64,000 bases of DNA from Apiospora phragmitis (taxonomy: Eukaryota > Ascomycota > Sordariomycetes > Amphisphaeriales > Apiosporaceae). The translations under genes and the position numbers were made by a program. Shown here in pieces: positions 1 through 11,441 of this stretch (the stretch's first letter is position 1; each line of letters opens with the position of its first letter). The stretch lies in contig JAQQWL010000011.1 in assembly GCA_038363925.1 (NCBI GenBank), positions 1,798,001 to 1,862,000 on the forward strand. The letters run 5' to 3'. The notes beneath the pieces are model-generated. The model searched no databases. It was given only the letters and a program-made list of their open reading frames with translations, and was not told where the DNA came from.

Positions 1-196
1 CGGTCAGGACGATGGAGCCAGTGACATGGTCACCGGCCGAGTATTGGCGATGCGGCTCGTCGGGTCGGACATGAAAGTCGGCGAGGTTGCGGGTTCGGGA
101 GCGAAGGGGCAGGGTGAAGCGCGAGAAGAACGACGAGGCCCTTGACGGCTGATCTTCAAGCGGCAGGTCGGCAGTACGGTCGACGGTAGCACCCAT
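1..196 (-). CDS. Arrestin-like N-terminal domain protein (5' end only)
   Basis: The minus strand reads from an ATG at 194-196 without a stop to the left edge, giving 65 residues of an N-terminus that continues outside the window. The segment 'FHVRPDEPHRQYSAGDHV' followed by 'TGSIVLT' matches the opening of fungal arrestin-domain proteins, where the stretch leads into the first beta strands of the arrestin N-lobe. Such proteins usually act as ubiquitin-ligase adaptors for plasma-membrane transporters (ART family, known from yeast). Only this family-level role can be suggested, because the PY motifs and the C-lobe lie outside. No intron is visible in the part present. Confidence 0.7.
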   Translation of the reverse strand, partial: MGATVDRTADLPLEDQPSRASSFFSRFTLPLRSRTRNLADFHVRPDEPHRQYSAGDHVTGSIVLT

Positions 197-2304
197 CTAT
201 GCTAATTCTATTACCCGGACGACGATGTGCGTGCCACACATGACACCACACGAGATCTGTCGTCGTTCGCGCTCGTTCTAAATGGACTCGGTGATGCGCT
301 GGGAGGTTGTCGCGCGACCATTCCTGGGGGGGGGGGCACGCGTCTGACTCGGGGCGGGCGTTGGCGATGGGCCACCTTTGGGTGAGCGAAACCGGCCTAA
401 AGGGGCTGCGCGCGCAGGCAAGGCAGCGACGCCGACAGCGACAGCGAGACGGCCAGCGGTCGTGAATTGGTAAAATGGACAAGAATAGCCGGCGGGCAGA
501 AAATTGCCGAGAATCAGTTGATTGATTCAATTATCTCTTGGAGCAGTTCGGGTTCACAAGGGCTTGGGTATTGCATGTGCCAAGCTGTAGGAGGGTCTTG
601 GTAGGAAAGACTGGGCAGCGGGTGCCAAGAGATGGCCATCAGCTTAGGTATTAATAGGTTAACTCGAGGGGTTCTGGGGGAGCCTTCTCACGTCTTGCCT
701 TGACTTTCAATCGCGGGGGCCAGGAAAATCCACGCCTGGCGCTTGTCGCACGTTTCGGGTACTTGGCTGATACCTATAGCCAACCAGTCGGATCAACCTT
801 ACGAGAATCCGGAGATTCTGCTCTCACCCGTCTAATCCCGGCCTATTCCCAGCGTTGGGCGTAAGAAAAAGCAATACCTGCAAAACGCATATACTGGACA
901 TATGTCTGTCACAATACATGCCATCCGTCGAACAACAGTCCTCAATCATCAGGGCAAGCAATATTACCTCTGTTGGGGAAAGGTGCCGCCCTGGTTTTCA
1001 AATCGGACGATGTGGATGGGTAGTGTGTACCTAAAATAAATATGTAGCAGGTAGTACGATGGTGCCCCCGTCGGGTCGGAATAGAACCGGTCTAACGGTG
1101 GTTCCTGTCCCAGTCCTGACCCATGCATCAGATATGTAGTTGCTGAGGTGCCACAAGAAAAGCATCTGCCTGGCTGTACAAGCTTTTAGTCACTGTTCGG
1201 ATTACCCACCAGACTCCTTCGTCGACATACTCCTGCAATGCTCTATGTGACATGACAGGTGTTACTCGAACCGTGTTCACCACGATACCATTGCATGCCG
1301 TTATCTATGCCAGTACATGACTTACCTCACTGATGCACAGAGAAGGACCTGTCTAATCTACATAGATGAACAATGTGCTGGGGTGGATGTTGGTAGAGTA
1401 GATGAAACGCGGCATGTTGGGATGTGGGTAATAAGACTGCAAGTGTGGTTTTCAGTCATTGCTATTCATAGCTTGCGATTGAGCAACACGAGCAACAGCA
1501 GAAAATGCCTTATTCCCGCAGCAGAGCTCTGATGTGTCTTGCTGATGTTCAGATTGTGGCAGAAAGCACAGTTCCTGTTTATCTGTGAGAGTACACCTGC
1601 ATCTTTCGCTGTGAAACATTGCATTAGTCGGGCAGGAAGCCAAGTAGATGCAAACGCAGTACAGTACAGTACAGCTTCGACTCGCCAAGTGCTGTACAAG
1701 TTTTTGAATTGGCACTATATTAGTAGTCGCAAAGAAACATTGACGTTGGACGCTGAGGCTCTGAGAGCCGTTCGCGGTCTTCCAAATGTAGGACACGACC
1801 AGCGAATCAGAAGTGACGGGGCAAGGCCCGTAAGCCGTAAGCAAACTGTAAGAAGAAGGAAGGCCTAAGCGGGATCATTAGCTACCTGGAGGCGTTTGGT
1901 TTCGCTTGATACATACATTGAACATAGTCCTCAGTGAGTCTTTGGTCTCCCAAGGCCTGCGAACGTATGTATATCGGGATTCCTCTTGCTTGACCCCTCC
2001 CGTCATGTAGCCTCCCGAACACCCTTGGCAAAGCTTGGTACGTTTTTCACGCCAGGAGTTACAATCAGCCCAAGAGCCAGGGACATGAACGTGAGCAACT
2101 TTAATAGCCGTGTGGAGGTTAGTCCTTGATTGTTCCAGTATTACACTATGTACTTCAGTATGCAAGCATCCCCTCTCCGGTATCAAAACACCAAACTCCG
2201 ATCCGTGATGCGTCTATATGTAAACTCCCACCATGCTTGAATGACACAAAACGCCACGCTGAAGACACCCATTTAATCAAACAACGTAGCCCGAACCGTC
2301 GAGT
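197..2304. other. Intergenic interval, arrestin 5' side to CDC6 3' side
   Basis: About 2.1 kb without a supportable gene. It holds the upstream region of the arrestin gene, including a G10 run near 328-337, and the 3' flank of CDC6. Short open frames at 1317-1532 and 1452-1868 lie on both strands, show no recognisable domain and overlap one another, so they are not called. Confidence 0.6.
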
Positions 2305-4216
2305 CTAGTTTAACGCCTCCCCGCTCAAAATGCGTTGCAGTATGCCAGCACCAATACCCTCCGCTGCCTGCTCCATCTCCTTCTCACCAACACAGCTAGC
2401 CACCCGTTTCTCGTCGGCAAGTCCGGCACTGGCGCCGAATGCTGCCTTCTTCCCCCTTTTGCTTGGGGTTTGTGATCCGATGAAAGATCCCGTCTTGCCA
2501 TCCACAGCGCTCACTAACGACAGAGTTTCCAAGCTGCTCATCACTTCCCGGAACTCGGAGCTGGAGAGGGGATGAAGCACAGAGTCCTGTGTACATAAAA
2601 GACAGTATGCGTCGTACAAGGTCTTGATGCTAGGAGCGGTAACATGGTGCTTGGATGGGGTCGACAGGACAGACGCCTTGGATGCTCGGTTGCGCTTTTC
2701 CAAAACTACCAGGGAGCACAACGCTGCCTTTTGCTGGAGATTAAGGGTCTTCAGTCGCTGGCTAGTTCCGTTGCTGAATGCAGCTGCGGTTATTTTGTTG
2801 AGGTGAGAAATTGTGACCCGAGGAGCTGTTTCCACGGAAAGTTCCTTTAACGAGGCAAGCAAAGAATCCGCATGACCCTTTCGTGGTGTGCCTCTAGATG
2901 GCGAGGACAGGTTGATGTTTTCTCCCAAGACTTTGCGTGAAGGGCTGGCAAGAAGAATCTTCTCCCTAATGTCCGACTCGTATTTCTGCTTGGTTTCCAT
3001 CTCCACGAGATCAAGGGCTCGGCGGCAGATCTCGAATGCTTTGCGCAGATCCCCCGTCTGACTTGATACCTTCCGCGAACATAACTCAATCGCCGCGGGG
3101 TGGATGAAGGGCAGTGGGGCTCCCTCCGGCACCAAGGATTTCAGCCGCGCCGTGATAATGGTTTTGATCTGTAGGGCGGTGTATGGAAGAAATGGCAGAA
3201 GCTCAGGTTTTAGGTTTCGAGACTTGAGCCGGGGCAGGAATCGATCCGTAAGGTCCAGAGCATTGGCAATCCCAACCAACATAAGTCGCGAGTTCTTCCC
3301 CATCGACCACTCGAAAACTCGATACAGGCTTTCCAAGTCCAGCGTCAGAATATGGTCGATCTCATCCAAGACGATCAGATAGACATCGGAGGTCTTCTTG
3401 CGGGGCATGAAGAGTTTCTGGAGGGTGACAGCCGCATCGGCCTCTGCAGCATCGGTTTCGTTGCAGAGCAAATCTAGGAGAGTCGCATACAGGTCTTTGG
3501 AAGATTTGATGCTCATGCAGTTGATGTAGGCCTTGTTCACGCCGCGAGACCTACCGCTTCTTGGGTGATCTCGTTGACCATTGCGCTCTTGCCGGTGCCT
3601 GGAGGCCCGCTAACATAAATGCACCCACTGGGTTCGGCTGTCGAGCTTCGCCCGATGAATTCCCTGAGTTGCTGGCGCGCATCGTCCCTTCCGACCAATT
3701 GACCCGGATCGGAGCTGCGGGAGAATAGTTGCCGCGCAAGGTGGTAAATTGTTTGTTGTGAGGTTGGTGTGGAAGGTGTTTGGGGAGTAAGTCGCTTGGA
3801 GAATCTCCCCGCGGACATTACACGATGGCGTGGTGTGACAGGCGCCTTGGCAAGTGCATCGCGGAAGCGAGGCGTGCTTGGGGTGAGGGGATTGCAGTCG
3901 CCCTTTCGGCATTTCGTACTCGCTGGTGGTGGACAGGTAGCCTCCTTAGAAGGCGTGCGCGCGAGAGACTCCTCCGTGATTTCCACCACTCCTGTCGATT
4001 CTGCGTCCTGCGAATCTTCTGCAATGCTGACTGTCGTGGGGTCTGAGTTCTCGTCATTGATTAGGAGGTTGCGAGTCTGGCGTGTGATTCTCTTTGCGGA
4101 AAGCTCGACTTCTATAGATTTCGTGTCAGTCATAGGTGGTGCAATGAACTCGGTCGACTGGACTTACCAGGCTCTCTTGAGGCTCGAGTCCTCTTTCCAA
4201 GTACACTACGTGCCAT
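2305..4216 (-). CDS. CDC6: Cdc6/Cdc18 origin-licensing AAA+ ATPase (one frame break)
   Basis: Likely structure is complement of exon 1 4168-4216 ('MARSVLGKRTRAS', a typical fungal Cdc6 start), a 56-nt intron (GTAAGT to CTATAG), then 2305-4111; about 618 residues after one base correction. Cdc6 loads the MCM helicase onto ORC-bound origins in G1. Visible motifs are Walker A 'GPPGTGKSAM', Walker B 'VLDEIDHIL', sensor 1 'LVGIANALDLTDR' and sensor 2 region 'GDLRKAFEICRRAL', followed by a winged-helix-like C-terminus. Many SP/TP sites in the N-terminal tail fit CDK control. The frame breaks at about 3537-3560: the upstream frame meets TGA just after 'EAVGLAA' while 'NKAYINCMSIKSSKDLY' continues one frame over, so one base appears to be missing. 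The gene is divergent from molybdenum cofactor sulfurase, with an ACGCGT site between them. Confidence 0.9.
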
Positions 4217-4219
4217 GGT

Positions 4220-4240
4220 TTGTGTGTGTGTGTGTATGTG
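4220..4240. repeat. (GT)n simple repeat next to the CDC6 start
   Basis: An imperfect GT repeat lies directly 5' of the CDC6 ATG, so on the coding strand it is a CA-rich leader. It may be length-variable between isolates. Confidence 0.7.
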
Positions 4241-4861
4241 AGGTAGGGACGTACAGTGACTCTATAAGTGCAATTGGGCAGGAAGGAAGAAAGCAGAAGG
4301 TCGTGAATGTGCAGAACTGTAAGTTACACCCAATGTATGTGAAAGGGGAGCAAGTACTATGCTGGCTGTTCCAAGATGCTAGCGTTCTAATAAGTAAAAA
4401 AGAGAAAGCGCGGTTCAGCGCGTCCAGGTCTCGGGCCTTCCGCGATCGACGCGTCGACTTAAAGTGGTTTCAAGCGCGTCACGCTAAGGCAGTAGGTAGG
4501 CAGCCCCGTCTGCCCCTTGGCCTAATTGAGTGCTTGGTACGTGCGACTCTTCAGTTGCGCCACTTTTGGGGCTCAAGCTTTTGTGGCATCTGGACCCCCC
4601 TGGAACCTGGCGATCTCCGTCACCGAAGAGTCAACCGCGCAGTACCGCGGTCAACCGGCCGCTCGGCTTGTGCTGCCAGAATCCACTTCTCTTATCATTC
4701 TAGTCAAGTCCGACGTCGCCACTCCTCACTTCATCCGCATTTGGCCTGACAACTTCGCGTGTTTGGTCAGCAATAAATGGTCATTATGCGAACCTACTTC
4801 GCAGTATGCGTGCTGAACAAAGAGCTACGTTGCTGGGAGGGATATCTTCTGTTGCGCCAGG
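4241..4861. other. Shared divergent promoter region, CDC6 / molybdenum cofactor sulfurase
   Basis: About 0.6 kb between two divergent starts. Apart from the ACGCGT site at 4449-4454 and GCGCGT-like variants near 4417 and 4475, nothing else was recognised. Long open frames here on the plus strand run antisense to CDC6 and are shadows. Confidence 0.6.
4449..4454. promoter_or_regulatory. ACGCGT (MCB-type) site upstream of CDC6
   Basis: The palindrome ACGCGT, the MluI cell-cycle box bound by MBF (Mbp1/Swi6, Cdc10/Res) in yeasts, lies about 235 bp upstream of the CDC6 ATG in the divergent CDC6/sulfurase promoter. Cdc6/Cdc18 is a classic MBF target. A role in this fungus is inferred. Confidence 0.45.
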
Positions 4862-7395
4862 ATGACAAGGATGGCAGACCATGACGGTCCGGCTTATAAT
4901 GGTCGCATCGAAGCGCTTCGAAAAAAGGAGTATCCCATGCTGAAAGGTGAATATCGTGCTTTTATCCCGCCGCTGACACTAAACTGACTTGCCGCCGCAG
5001 ATAATAATATTTATCTCGATCATGCCGGGACTACCTTATATGCAAAGTCCCTCGTGGACGAGTTTGCTGTCGATATGACCACCAACCTTTTCGGCAACCC
5101 CCACTCTGCAAGTAGCTCATCACAGTCATCCACGGCTCGCATTGACGATGTTCGAGTTCAGGTTTTGCAGTTGTTCAATGCAGATCCAACAGAATTCGAC
5201 GTCGTCTTTGTTGCAAATGCCACAGCAGGGATCAAACTAGTTGCAGACGCCCTGCGTTCCGCGCCTGGCGGGTTCTCTTTCATGTATCACCAGGCATGCC
5301 ATACAAGCTTGGTAGGCGTTCGACAAGAATCTAAAACCAGCTTCTGCATCGATACCGAGACGGTGCAGAAACTGGTCGGTGGATCCCCTCTCCCAGATGA
5401 GATAGCATCTGCTGGAGCCCCCTTATTATTTGGCTACCCTGCACAATCCAATATGGATGGGACGCGGCTTCCACTCGACTGGTCTCATAGGTTGCGGCGT
5501 CGAAATGATACCCCCAATGGCTTTTATACATTGCTTGATGCCGCCGCCTACGTGGCAACCTCTGCCCTCGATCTAGGGGACCAAAAGAGCGCTCCTGATT
5601 TTACAGTCCTAAGCTTTAACAAGATATTTGGCTTTCCAGATCTTGGGGCATTGATAGTCCGAAAGGATGCAATGTCTGTTTTCCAGCATCGAAAATACTT
5701 TGGAGGCGGTACAGTTGACTTGGTCGTCTGCGTGGGGGAACAGTGGCATGCCTCCAAAAGTCAAAGTCTACATGAAGCCCTTGAGGATGGCACATTGCCG
5801 ATCCACAGCATAGTGGCGTTGGGAATTGCACTAGGAGTCCACCGACGTCTCTTTGGTACTATGGCTGACATATCGCTGCACACGTCTTACCTAGCCCAAC
5901 GGCTGCATGACCAGCTGGATAGTATGCGGCATGGCAATGGACAACGTATATGCCAAATCTACTCTCCGGCAGCCAAGTATATTACTGACTTGGTGGTTTC
6001 CGGGCCCATCGTAACATTCAACCTCCAAGATGAAGTTGGTGCTTGCATTAGCTTGACTGAGTTTGAGAAAACGGCAGCTCTCAAAGGATTCCACATAAGA
6101 ACAGGTGGGCTCTGTAACCCGGGGGTGTCGCGGCTGCCTTGGATCTCAAGCCATGGGAGATGAAGAGAATCTTCTCTTCTGGATTCCGGTGCGGGGATGA
6201 CAACGATGTCTTGGGAGGAAAACCTACCGGTACCATTCGCGTCAGCCTTGGGGCTATGAGTACAGTCTCAGACGTGGACAGGTTTGTGGCTTTCATTCAC
6301 GAGTTCTATCGATCCCCAAATGGGTCGCCCTTCAACCAATCTAGGAACCAGACGAGATCAACCATGGCAGCAGACCTCGCGGTAGCCAGCATCACGGTGT
6401 TCCCCATCAAGAGCTGCGGCGGCTTCCATGTTCCTGAAGGGCAGCCATGGGAGGTCAAGCCAGAAGGCTTAGCGTGGGATCGAGAATGGTGCCTACTTCA
6501 CCTCGGCACTAGTCAAGCTTTGAGCCAGAAACGTTATCCACGCATGGCTCTCTTGCGGCCATGCATTGACTTCGAGAAGGGTGTTCTCGAGGTATCCTAC
6601 ATCGGCGAGACACCCAAACATCTACCCATGAAGATCACGATACCTTTGTCATCGGACCCAGCCTACTTCGACTCTTGTGACGTCCCGAAATGGCGTACAT
6701 CGCGAGTGTGCGGCGAGGAGATCGTTGCTCGTACGTATACGTCCGCCACAATCAACAGCTACTTCTCTGAAATCCTTGGAGCACCTTGTATTCTGGCTCG
6801 GTTCCCCTCCGGCGGCCAAGGCCGGAGCATGCGCCATGTCAAGGCACATCTTCAACATCATCAAGTAGGATACCACAAAACGAGACGACAAGTACCCGGT
6901 GCCTTTCCAACAGAGGTTGATACACCGCCTGACTCCGACTCGGAGGCTGACCAACGACGGATGCTGCTCTCGAATGAGAGCCCGCTCCTTGCCATCAATA
7001 CAGCCAGTCTCAAAGTACTGAACACGGAGATAAGGAAACGGGGTGGTCAGGAAGTCTCTGCGGATGTTTTCCGAGCCAATATAGTTTTAGACTCATCTGG
7101 CCAAGAAGATGGCTTGCTTGCGTACTCAGAGGATCACTGGTCTGCTTTGAAAATAGGAAACCACCGGTTCCAAATGTTGGGCTCGTGTCGCAGATGCCAC
7201 ATGGTCTGTATCCACCAAGATACCGCAGCCAAGAGCGAAGAGCCATTCGCAACGCTAAGCAAAACCAGACGATTCAACGGCAAGGTCTTCTTCGGCACAC
7301 ACATGTGCTACGCAGCTAAAGCCAACGAAGCCGGGGCTGGCATGGCTCAGGCCCCAATGATAAGTGTTGGTGACAAAGTAGCGGTTGATTGCTGA
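4862..7395 (+). CDS. hxB: Molybdenum cofactor sulfurase, HxB type (one frame break)
   Basis: Two exons, 4862-4946 and 5001-7395, with a 54-nt intron (GTGAAT to CGCAG); 826 residues after one base correction. The start may be ATG 4862 or in-frame ATG 4871. The enzyme transfers sulfur to the Mo cofactor of xanthine dehydrogenase and aldehyde oxidase-type enzymes. The NifS-like PLP domain shows 'IYLDHAGTT' at the N-terminus, the PLP lysine in 'SFNKIFGFPDLGALIV', and the persulfide cysteine region 'RTGGLCNPG'. The C-terminal MOSC domain begins at 'VFPIKSCGGFHVPEG' and contains 'GSCRRCHMV'. Just after 'LCNPG' the frame breaks in the G run 6121-6125: one more G lets it continue as 'GVAAALDLKPWEMKRI'. 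A GT-AG pair could bridge the two frames but would delete the catalytic cysteine motif. Confidence 0.92.
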
Positions 7396-8679
7396 ATGTG
7401 GGCATGCAGGGACGTTGTAGAACTAGGACATTCCTCGATATAGAAACTAAACATTATTCTAATATATTAAACCATCAGGCCATACAATGTACGCAAATAG
7501 CTATCAGATATCCGATGCCTGGAGTGAATACGAATTGCTGGGATAATGAACCATGGAGGAAGTGATGCGGCTCTATCCGGTTTAACATGCTCGGATATAT
7601 GGCTGTGTGTTTGACTTCATAGCCATGACAGGCGGAGGGTGTTGCATACTGAAAGCCTGTTGCCAGATAAAGACTTGCAGTAAGGAGGAGTAAGTACGAC
7701 TGGAAGATGTACATGATGTGGTTGTATTAAGCAGTACGTCGCAAATCAATCGATAAATGCCCCAATGCCCCCCAGGACGGCTGTCATACCACCTAAATGG
7801 CGGGGTCAAAGGCCTGTGCAGTTTACAGCTATCAGCTAAGTACATCTTAGAAGTGTTCCACTGCTGCTGCCTTTTATGATTTGGTATCTACTACTTGCAA
7901 CAACCGGCAGTGCTGATAGTTGATAGATCTGAGATCTCCAACATACTTCCCACCACATAAGCACTCTACTTTGGGGATAGCTTCAGGCACATGCCGACTA
8001 CTATTCGACAGGCATATCCCATATTCATTCTGCAGCAGATCGAAAATCGAACCCGAAGACGAACGCACCCCACCTTGACACCTCCAATGCGGCTTAGTCT
8101 CTGAGCATCCACGCGTCGGGGTCGTTTCTAGCGTCCGAATTCCCTATTATGGGACGTGGAACGGGGGGACCGTCCAATTTGAGTAAGTTCCCAGGTTTCC
8201 TTCAAAGTTATTGGAATGCCTCGACGGCCGCTCAGCCACAGGGAACGCTCGTTTAGTTCGATCCATCGATCCGGATTGCACGTCAATCAGGGTACTGTTA
8301 CGAATTAGGATTGGGAGGTTTCCAATGCCGCGTGAACGGTGAAGAAGCGACTACACGTGCTACCACCACACTTGCACCTCTTTCTTCCCCTACTTGTTGC
8401 TCGACCCCCCCGAATCATTCTCGACCTAGTCTCGCTATGCTATACTGTGCTGTGCCCTTACCCAATAATAAGCCAAGTATCTTTGCTCATTAGGGTCTGG
8501 TCGAACGGAACGAATGGTGGAGGAACGTTGACATGGGCATACCCGCTTCGCCCGAAACCCTGCAGTTACTCCCACGCCTCTGATGGCCCGCCTTTGAATG
8601 GATCGCAAATCAGCTTAGGATACGGATCGGTAGGAGAGACAGCAACAACTCGGCAAAGGAACACAAACAACGTCGGACA
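7396..8679. other. Intergenic interval before the Zn2Cys6 regulator
   Basis: About 1.3 kb. It holds the 3' flank of the sulfurase gene and the probable promoter and 5' UTR of the transcription factor. Short frames on either strand show no domain. No RNA gene was recognised. Confidence 0.55.
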
Positions 8680-10350
8680 ATGCCGCCACGGAGATCACAC
8701 AAGAAGTCTAGGAGAGGTTGCCGCCGTTGTAAGAGTCGCAAGATAAAAGCACGTTGCCTGGACCTCCCAGCACCACTCTGGGGCCACCATCATGCCGTCT
8801 TTCTGCTATCTTGCTAACCGTCCCTCTGATAGTGCGATGAAATACACCCACGTTGCGGCAACTGCTCCAAGCATGGCGTTCTTTGCGACTTCGAGAACCC
8901 AGACATTGCAGAGTCTTTGGTGGTGCCAGACACGCCTGCTACATCGGCCGCTTCCCCTGATCCTTCCACCGGCCTTTCTCCTGTTCTTTCTTCCCTAGGA
9001 ACGGCTTCGCCCATCTTCACGACCGCGACTTCACCTAGCTTTCCCGACATACCTATTTCCATACCTACCTCCTCACGTCATACGAGTCCGTTATTACAGC
9101 CTAGACCGATGATCCTATACCGAAATCCAGATCCCCCGCCAATCAGTCAAGCGTCGCAGAATAATCGCATGATGGAGTTGAGGCTCTTGCATAACTATAC
9201 CACCATCACATCTAGAACACTGTCTTTGGCGAATCCAGACATCGAGGCGGTTTGGAGGGATACGGTTCCGCACCTGGCCTTCTCTGGGGCCAGTTTTCTA
9301 GCGGATGGTCTCCTTGCCGTTTCGGCCCTGCACCTCCGCCTCAAGTCGCCCAACGACCGTGAGCTCATTCGTGCGAGTCACTCATATATGGCCGCCAGTC
9401 TCTCCGAGTACAGTGCCGCACTAAGCAAAGGCATCAATCAATCGAACGCCGAAGCGTTGTTCTTGACGGCAGCCCTGATTGCCTTTCAGTCTACAGCCTC
9501 GCGCATATTTACCCGCGACGATGGCGGCGACGTCCGAGAACGAAGCGACGGCTATGTCTTGCCTATTTCATGGTTCCACGCCTTTCAAGGTGTCAAGACG
9601 ATCGTAGCTACGAGTTGGCAGTGGTTACGGACCAGCGGGATAGTAATACCCATCATCCAATCTCAGCCCTCCCTAAACCTCAACCTCAGTGCAACCAAGT
9701 CGACTTTCTTTGGTCACCTCCTGGACGGGCTCGAGCAGGAACTCGACACCCTTGAGCCTGACGCAACTTCGCGCACGCTCACGCGGCAAGCCTACCAGCA
9801 CGCGGTTGCCGTCTTAAATTGGGCTCACAAAGTACCGCGCACCGGAGCGCCCATGGTGTTCCTCGCCACTGTTTCCAAGCGCTATGTCGAACTCCTGCAG
9901 GCAAAGCGGCCTCGTGCGCTGGTTATTCTTGCCACTTTCTTCGGACTGCTAAAAGTTCTGGACAGCGGGGTATGGTGGTTGAAAGGTGTCGCCCGTCGCG
10001 AAGTCATGGGCATTGTGTCGTTCTTTGATCCCGACGACGAGGAGTGGTGGCCTCGGTTGCAATGGCCCGTCATGGTGGCCCTCCACGAGGGTGAGACTAT
10101 TCCTCCGGAGATCTGGGGTGCCGATTTAGATGAAGAAGGCGCAAGCGACTCGAATCGGGGAAGCGAGCAAGTTCTATCGCACATCGAGGTGCTCACGCGG
10201 ATGTTCAATTCAATCGATGCGTCTTCCAACGGAGAGGCGTCCTCCTCCGATGACGATACTGCACAAGTACTACTGGCCTTTGTGGAGAGGGCCGTGGCCT
10301 CGCCAGATCAGCCGATGCTGATGGATCTACCTATACCTCAGGTCGACTGA
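8680..10350 (+). CDS. Zn2Cys6 fungal transcription factor
   Basis: Exon 1 8680-8748, then 8833-10350; 528 residues. The intron (8749-8832) falls inside the zinc cluster and starts with GC (GCACGT) and ends TAG, so it is a GC-AG intron. Splicing there restores the Zn2Cys6 binuclear cluster: 'GCRRCKSRKIK' joined to 'CDEIHPRCGNCSKHG' and a final 'VLCDF', with spacing CX2CX6C-X6-CX2CX6C. The rest has a Ser/Pro/Thr-rich linker and a helical domain with 'LLHNYTTITSRTLSL' and 'LLAVSALHLRLKSPNDREL', characteristic of the fungal-specific C6 regulators related to sterol uptake control protein (Upc2-like). The C-terminus is acidic. Target genes are unknown; the P450 4 kb downstream is a neighbour but no link is shown. 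Confidence 0.88.
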
Positions 10351-11062
10351 GGCTCGAAATAGAATTACTCCTTGTTCATTTCCCCGTCGGATAAGACAGG
10401 CAGGGTTTCTGCACGTTACTGGGGATTAAGCCACCCCTAAAGCATGGAGGCATTGCTTTCTATATGCTCTAAACCTAACATGAACAGCGTTGGGGGTTAC
10501 TCCAGACGAGCAATCCGACTAGAGTCGAAAAGATTGCCCAGATAATCATACATCTCGGAGGATTAGTATGCTGGTCCCTGCTATCAAGATTTGGCCAGAA
10601 AAATCGCACTATCAGACCGTATACGAACTCTTTGTAGTTTGCTTGCGGCAGTGTTTTCGGTACCGCGGCTCGCTTACTAGTGTCCGTTTCATTGCATACT
10701 CCAGTTCATGAGATTGACTGGCTCGCATCATTGCAAGGCAATGTCTGCCTAGAACGCGATGGATGGTGTGGTGGGGGGCCGTAAGCAGGCTGCAATTTTG
10801 TTGTTACCACAGCGCCGCCAAACTAACATGAACATAATAATCAACAACAGTCGCTCGGTCAGCTCAGCTGGTTTCTTGTTCATTTCACGATACTGCTTCA
10901 CATATCTTTCAGCCAAAGAAGAATTAGATGTGCTTGGCTTTTGCTCGTACTTACAGCTCGAATCTACCTAGCCGCTGAGGAACATCTGCAGCCACGCGTC
11001 AACATATAAATCCAAGCGCGGCCTCATCAGTTAGCCGGTTTGACTATTTGAAGCAACCAAAG
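10351..11062. other. Intergenic interval, regulator to small gene
   Basis: About 0.7 kb with no supportable gene. Its right end carries a TATA-like element for the small gene that follows. Confidence 0.55.
11005..11010 (+). promoter_or_regulatory. TATAAA box upstream of the small gene at 11063
   Basis: TATAAA lies 53 nt 5' of the ATG at 11063. It is weak evidence that the small open frame is transcribed. Confidence 0.35.
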
Positions 11063-11441
11063 ATGGGCGATGCAATTTCTGCCTTCTTTCAGAGCCTGCT
11101 TCCGGGCACAAGGGCTCCCGCTCTACGCGCCCCCGACCCATCTAGCCTCGGAAAGCGGTGCAGTCGGCGGTACGCAGGGTCCTGCCTCGACCAACACACA
11201 AGAGACGCCTTCTCAGTGCTCTGCCTATAAGCCCGAACCGCCCATGGCGACTGCTACTAGTGCGGGCTCGAGCGCCGCCGGCAGCGGTAGTAGTCCCGGC
11301 GGTACCTCGGAAGCTGACCCGGACGAAACCCGAAGGCTTCGGAACCAATTCCTGAATGATCGGTTCGGCGAACCGGGAAAGAAGGGTGGCCGGAACGGAC
11401 GCCAGAAGCCGAAGTCATCTTTGACTCCACCATCTTCTTAG
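11063..11441 (+). CDS. Small hypothetical protein, possible frame break
   Basis: An ATG at 11063 opens 'MGDAISAFFQSLLP' but this frame stops at 11228-11230. The frame that starts at ATG 11070 stays open to the stop at 11439-11441 and has protein-like composition: a Ser/Gly-rich middle followed by a basic tail with 'DETRRLRNQFLNDRFGEP' and 'GKKGGRNGRQKPK'. Removing one G from the run 11104-11106 joins the first start to the long frame and yields 125 residues, the same type of error seen elsewhere in this window. No known domain was recognised. The simpler alternative is a 123-residue product from 11070. Confidence 0.4.

Noticed and set aside
3769..4749. 326-codon plus-strand frame across the CDC6 5' part
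   Set aside because: Antisense shadow of CDC6; the minus strand carries the conserved protein.
6103..6150. Apparent 48-nt intron that would restore the hxB frame
   Set aside because: It would remove the catalytic cysteine motif; a missing G in a G run is simpler.
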